Assembly: GCA_947373245.1 (NCBI GenBank)
Contig: CANBWY010000009.1
Location: forward strand, 1-47,038
Length of the DNA stretch: 47,038 nucleotides
Origin: Comamonadaceae bacterium
GTDB taxonomy: Bacteria; Pseudomonadota; Gammaproteobacteria; Burkholderiales; Burkholderiaceae_C
Direction: 5' to 3'
The notes beneath the pieces are model-generated. The model worked only from the letters and a program-made list of their open reading frames with translations. It did not search any database and was not told where the DNA came from. The position numbers were made by a program, and so were the translations under genes. Position 1 is the stretch's first letter, and each line of letters starts with the position of its first letter. Shown here one piece after another: positions 46,059 to 47,038 of the stretch.

Positions 46059-47038
46059 GGCTGCGTCTGCACGCTGATCAGCTTCGCGGCTGCACGCGCT
46101 CTGGCCAACGCATTGGCGCCTTTGGCGAGTGCCACCGCCATGCGTCGGTAGGGGCGTGTTGTGGGTTTGCCAAAAATACGAACATCCGTGTCGGGTTGCG
46201 CCATGGCCTCTGCCACGCCCGTGTACGTGGGTGAGCTGCCGGTTTGGGTGGCCAACACCACCGCGCTGGCCCCTTCTGTGGCTTCAATGTTTGGAATGGG
46301 CAAGCCCAAAATGGCACGGGCGTGCAGATCGAACTCACTCAAGTTTTGGCTGATCAAAGTGACCATGCCGGTGTCATGCGGGCGAGGGCTGAGCTCGCTG
46401 AAAATCACCTCGTCAGCGGTGACAAAAAACTCAACCCCAAACAGGCCTGCGCCGCCAAGGTCGGTCGTGACCAAGTCGGCCATGTGTTCTGCGGCCTGCA
46501 AGTACGATGGCTTCATGGCCTGGGGTTGCCAGCTGTACTGGTAGTCGCCGCGTTCTTGCACGTGGCCAATGGGCGGGCAAAAGAGCGTTGTTCCGTTGCG
46601 TTGGCGAATCGTCAGCAGGGTGATCTCGAACTCAAAGTGGATGAACTCTTCGACGATCACTTTGTGTCGATCACCGCGCATGCCTTCGCAGGCATAGTCC
46701 CAGCTCGCTTGGATGTCGGATGCTGTTTTGGCAACACTCTGGCCTTTGCCCGACGAACTCATCACGGGTTTGATGACGACAGGAAAACCGATGGTTTGCG
46801 CTTGTGCCAATAAATCTGAGGCCGATTCGGCATAGCTGAACTTGGCAGTTCGCACGCCCAAACCCACCGCCACATCACGAATGCGATCCCGGTTCATGGT
46901 GAGGTTGGCCGCTCTGGCGCTGGGGATGACTTCAAACCCTTCTTTCTCCACGTCCAGCAGCACTTCGGTGCGGATGGCTTCAATCTCGGGCACGATCAAG
47001 TCGGGCTGGTGCTGGTGGATGGCGGCTCTGAGGGCCGC
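46055..47038 (-). CDS. purT: Formate-dependent GAR transformylase PurT (partial, 5' end outside window)
   Basis: 328 codons are visible; the N-terminal 70-80 residues lie beyond the right edge. The frame runs to the last base (ALRAAIHQHQPDLIVPEIEA), so the TTG at 46997-46999 is not a start. An ATP-grasp ligase: VVIKPVMSSSGKGQSV is the ATP-binding loop, HFEFEITLLTIRQ and FSELSPRPHDTGMVTL are the metal and substrate segments. It uses formate and ATP to formylate glycinamide ribonucleotide in purine synthesis. It is convergent with fdsD, so a formate consumer lies next to formate dehydrogenase. Confidence 0.95.
   Translation of the reverse strand, partial: AALRAAIHQHQPDLIVPEIEAIRTEVLLDVEKEGFEVIPSARAANLTMNRDRIRDVAVGLGVRTAKFSYAESASDLLAQAQTIGFPVVIKPVMSSSGKGQSVAKTASDIQASWDYACEGMRGDRHKVIVEEFIHFEFEITLLTIRQRNGTTLFCPPIGHVQERGDYQYSWQPQAMKPSYLQAAEHMADLVTTDLGGAGLFGVEFFVTADEVIFSELSPRPHDTGMVTLISQNLSEFDLHARAILGLPIPNIEATEGASAVVLATQTGSSPTYTGVAEAMAQPDTDVRIFGKPTTRPYRRMAVALAKGANALARARAAAKLISVQTQP

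Noticed and set aside
46997-46999. TTG as the purT start codon
   Set aside because: The frame continues to the window edge with sequence matching the PurT N-terminal domain, so the gene is truncated by the window and does not start here.

Overview
The window reads as chromosomal DNA of a beta-proteobacterium of the order Burkholderiales, most likely family Comamonadaceae (Limnohabitans/Rhodoferax/Curvibacter-like). This rests on gene content and order (FmdB-DUF502-aspS; rhodanese-grxC-secB-gpsA; DUF3460-scpA-panB-panC; gpmA-S41 protease-moeB), on orphan Bug/TctC binding proteins, on a soluble NAD-linked formate dehydrogenase in fdsGBACD order, and on fairly GC-rich codon use. The genus is an inference. 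The window is gene-dense: no gene-free stretch exceeds about 190 bases. I saw no rRNA, tRNA, CRISPR array, prophage or intact insertion sequence.

Layout. 1-2956: FmdB zinc ribbon, DUF502 membrane protein and aspS, closed by a clear terminator. 3123-5285: katG, with an unusual chain of inverted half-sites upstream. 5282-8739: a degenerate ABC ATPase, an alpha/beta hydrolase, a class I methyltransferase and an EEP-family phosphodiesterase that leads into clsB (to 9935). 9983-11961: folE, a complete BLUF blue-light sensor and a DUF429 protein. 11967-15011: an SOS-controlled Y-family DNA polymerase behind a SulP permease. 15044-18935: a sulfatase plus two Bug binding proteins, divergent from a MarR regulator. 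18929-22477: secreted nuclease, MoeB, S41 protease and GpmA. 22568-24826: rhodanese, glutaredoxin, SecB and GpsA. 24848-29422: pantothenate genes, ScpA, DUF3460 and a second SulP. 29446-35724: metG, divergent Mrp/ApbC coupled to an FtsX-type permease, and a group II truncated haemoglobin.

35767-47038 is a formate-centred region. It holds a DapB-like oxidoreductase of unknown substrate, a YdjA-type nitroreductase coupled to a ModE-HTH/PBP-domain regulator, an OFA (oxalate/formate) transporter divergent from that regulator, fdsG-fdsB-fdsA-fdhD-fdsD, and a convergent purT (formate-using GAR transformylase) cut by the window edge. The simplest reading is uptake of formate, its oxidation to CO2 with NAD+ reduction, and competing use of formate for purines, controlled by the divergent regulator.

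Most genes are ordinary housekeeping or accessory genes. The most interesting parts are the formate region with its atypical DapB-like gene, the sulfatase/Bug/MarR cluster, the folE-BLUF pair, the SOS box touching the polymerase start, and several palindromic candidate operators.
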